The notes under the pieces are model-generated. The model saw only the letters and a list, made by a program, of their open reading frames with translations. It did no database searches and was not told the origin of the DNA. From an uncultured Phaeodactylibacter sp. (GTDB lineage Bacteria > Bacteroidota > Bacteroidia > Chitinophagales > Saprospiraceae): a stretch of DNA of 6,824 nt. The DNA is taken from NCBI GenBank assembly GCA_913062745.1, contig CAJXXJ010000210.1:1-6824 (forward strand). The letters run 5' to 3'. A program made the position numbers and the translations under genes. Below, piece by piece: positions 6,612-6,824 of the stretch (position 1 is the first letter of the stretch; every line of letters starts with the position of its first letter).

Positions 6612-6824
6612 ATGAAAACTTATATCACAACGCTGTTTGCGCTTTTTCTCGGCTTGCAGGGGCTGCTGGCCCAAAATACGGTAGGCCTGCTTTCCAATGA
6701 TTTCTCTAAGAGCCAATTAGGTTATAATTTGATTTTCCCCCACCGCCAGTCTGACGTTTTTTTACTCAACAACTGCGGTCAGCTCGTCCATACCTGGCCG
6801 GATGAGAAAGTCTATTGGCCTGGC
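6612..6824 (+). CDS. Exported protein, N-terminal part, probable arylsulfotransferase (ASST)-family (3' end outside window)
   Basis: The first 71 codons are present and the frame is open to the window edge. Residues 1-20 are a signal peptide (MKTYITTLFALFLGLQGLLA, cleavage likely before QNT). It lacks a lipobox, so the product is exported to the periplasm or beyond. The mature start runs VGLLSNDF, then GYNLIFPH, then VFLLNNCGQLVHTWPDE. 'G-Y-x-L-(I/F)-x-P...x-Y/F-L-L-(N/D)-x-x-G-x-(L/V)-V-H-x-W' is the opening I associate with bacterial ASST-family beta-propeller proteins, which are often secreted in Bacteroidota. The catalytic part lies beyond the window, so neither activity nor a type IX sorting domain can be checked. 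The gene has its own promoter box and lies behind a terminator, so it is not part of the sus operon. Another secreted propeller protein remains possible. Confidence 0.6.
   Translation, partial: MKTYITTLFALFLGLQGLLAQNTVGLLSNDFSKSQLGYNLIFPHRQSDVFLLNNCGQLVHTWPDEKVYWPG

Noticed and set aside
1..6824. CRISPR arrays, tRNA/rRNA genes, insertion sequences, attachment sites
   Set aside because: I read for spaced repeats, cloverleaf segments, transposase motifs and flanking inverted repeats and saw none.

Overview
The window looks like a chromosome segment from a Bacteroidota bacterium. It carries the tail of one SusC/SusD-type outer-membrane nutrient-uptake locus, then a complete second susC-susD-lipoprotein locus, then the start of an unrelated exported protein. 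The phylum call rests on three things: the SusC/SusD families themselves, lipoprotein signals with acidic residues after the lipidated cysteine, and gene starts without Shine-Dalgarno sequences but with one exact TAnnTTTG promoter box. The fairly GC-rich coding sequence would suit a marine group such as Saprospiria/Lewinella; that finer placement is inference only.

Layout, all genes on the + strand. 1-648: C-terminal 215 codons of a SusD/RagB-family protein, cut by the window edge, ending at a strong intrinsic terminator (686-722). 723-943: AT-rich intergenic region with a long imperfect palindrome (752-781) and no clear promoter. 944-4108: complete SusC/RagA-type TonB-dependent transporter (1054 aa). 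4130-5533: complete SusD-like lipoprotein (467 aa) of the SusD-like_2 type, a different SusD family from the first one. 5534-5661: intercistronic region that can fold into two mutually exclusive hairpins. 5662-6516: cysteine-containing SusE-position surface lipoprotein (284 aa) without a recognisable named function. 6542-6585: strong intrinsic terminator. 6599-6606: exact Bacteroidota -7 box, only a few bases before a new start codon. 6612-6824: first 71 codons of an exported protein that resembles bacterial arylsulfotransferase (ASST)-family proteins, cut by the window edge.

How the genes work together: SusC forms the outer-membrane barrel, the SusD-like lipoprotein caps it on the cell surface and captures ligand, and the third lipoprotein probably sits on the surface as an accessory binding protein. 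Energy would come from TonB/ExbBD encoded elsewhere. No hydrolase, peptidase, sigma/anti-sigma pair or other substrate-defining gene lies in the window, so the imported nutrient cannot be named.

I see no clearly new multi-gene system. The points most worth a second look are the switch-like RNA between susD and the lipoprotein gene, the lone CxxC pair in an otherwise cysteine-free SusC, the cysteine clusters in the neighbouring surface proteins, and the near-leaderless promoter at the right end.
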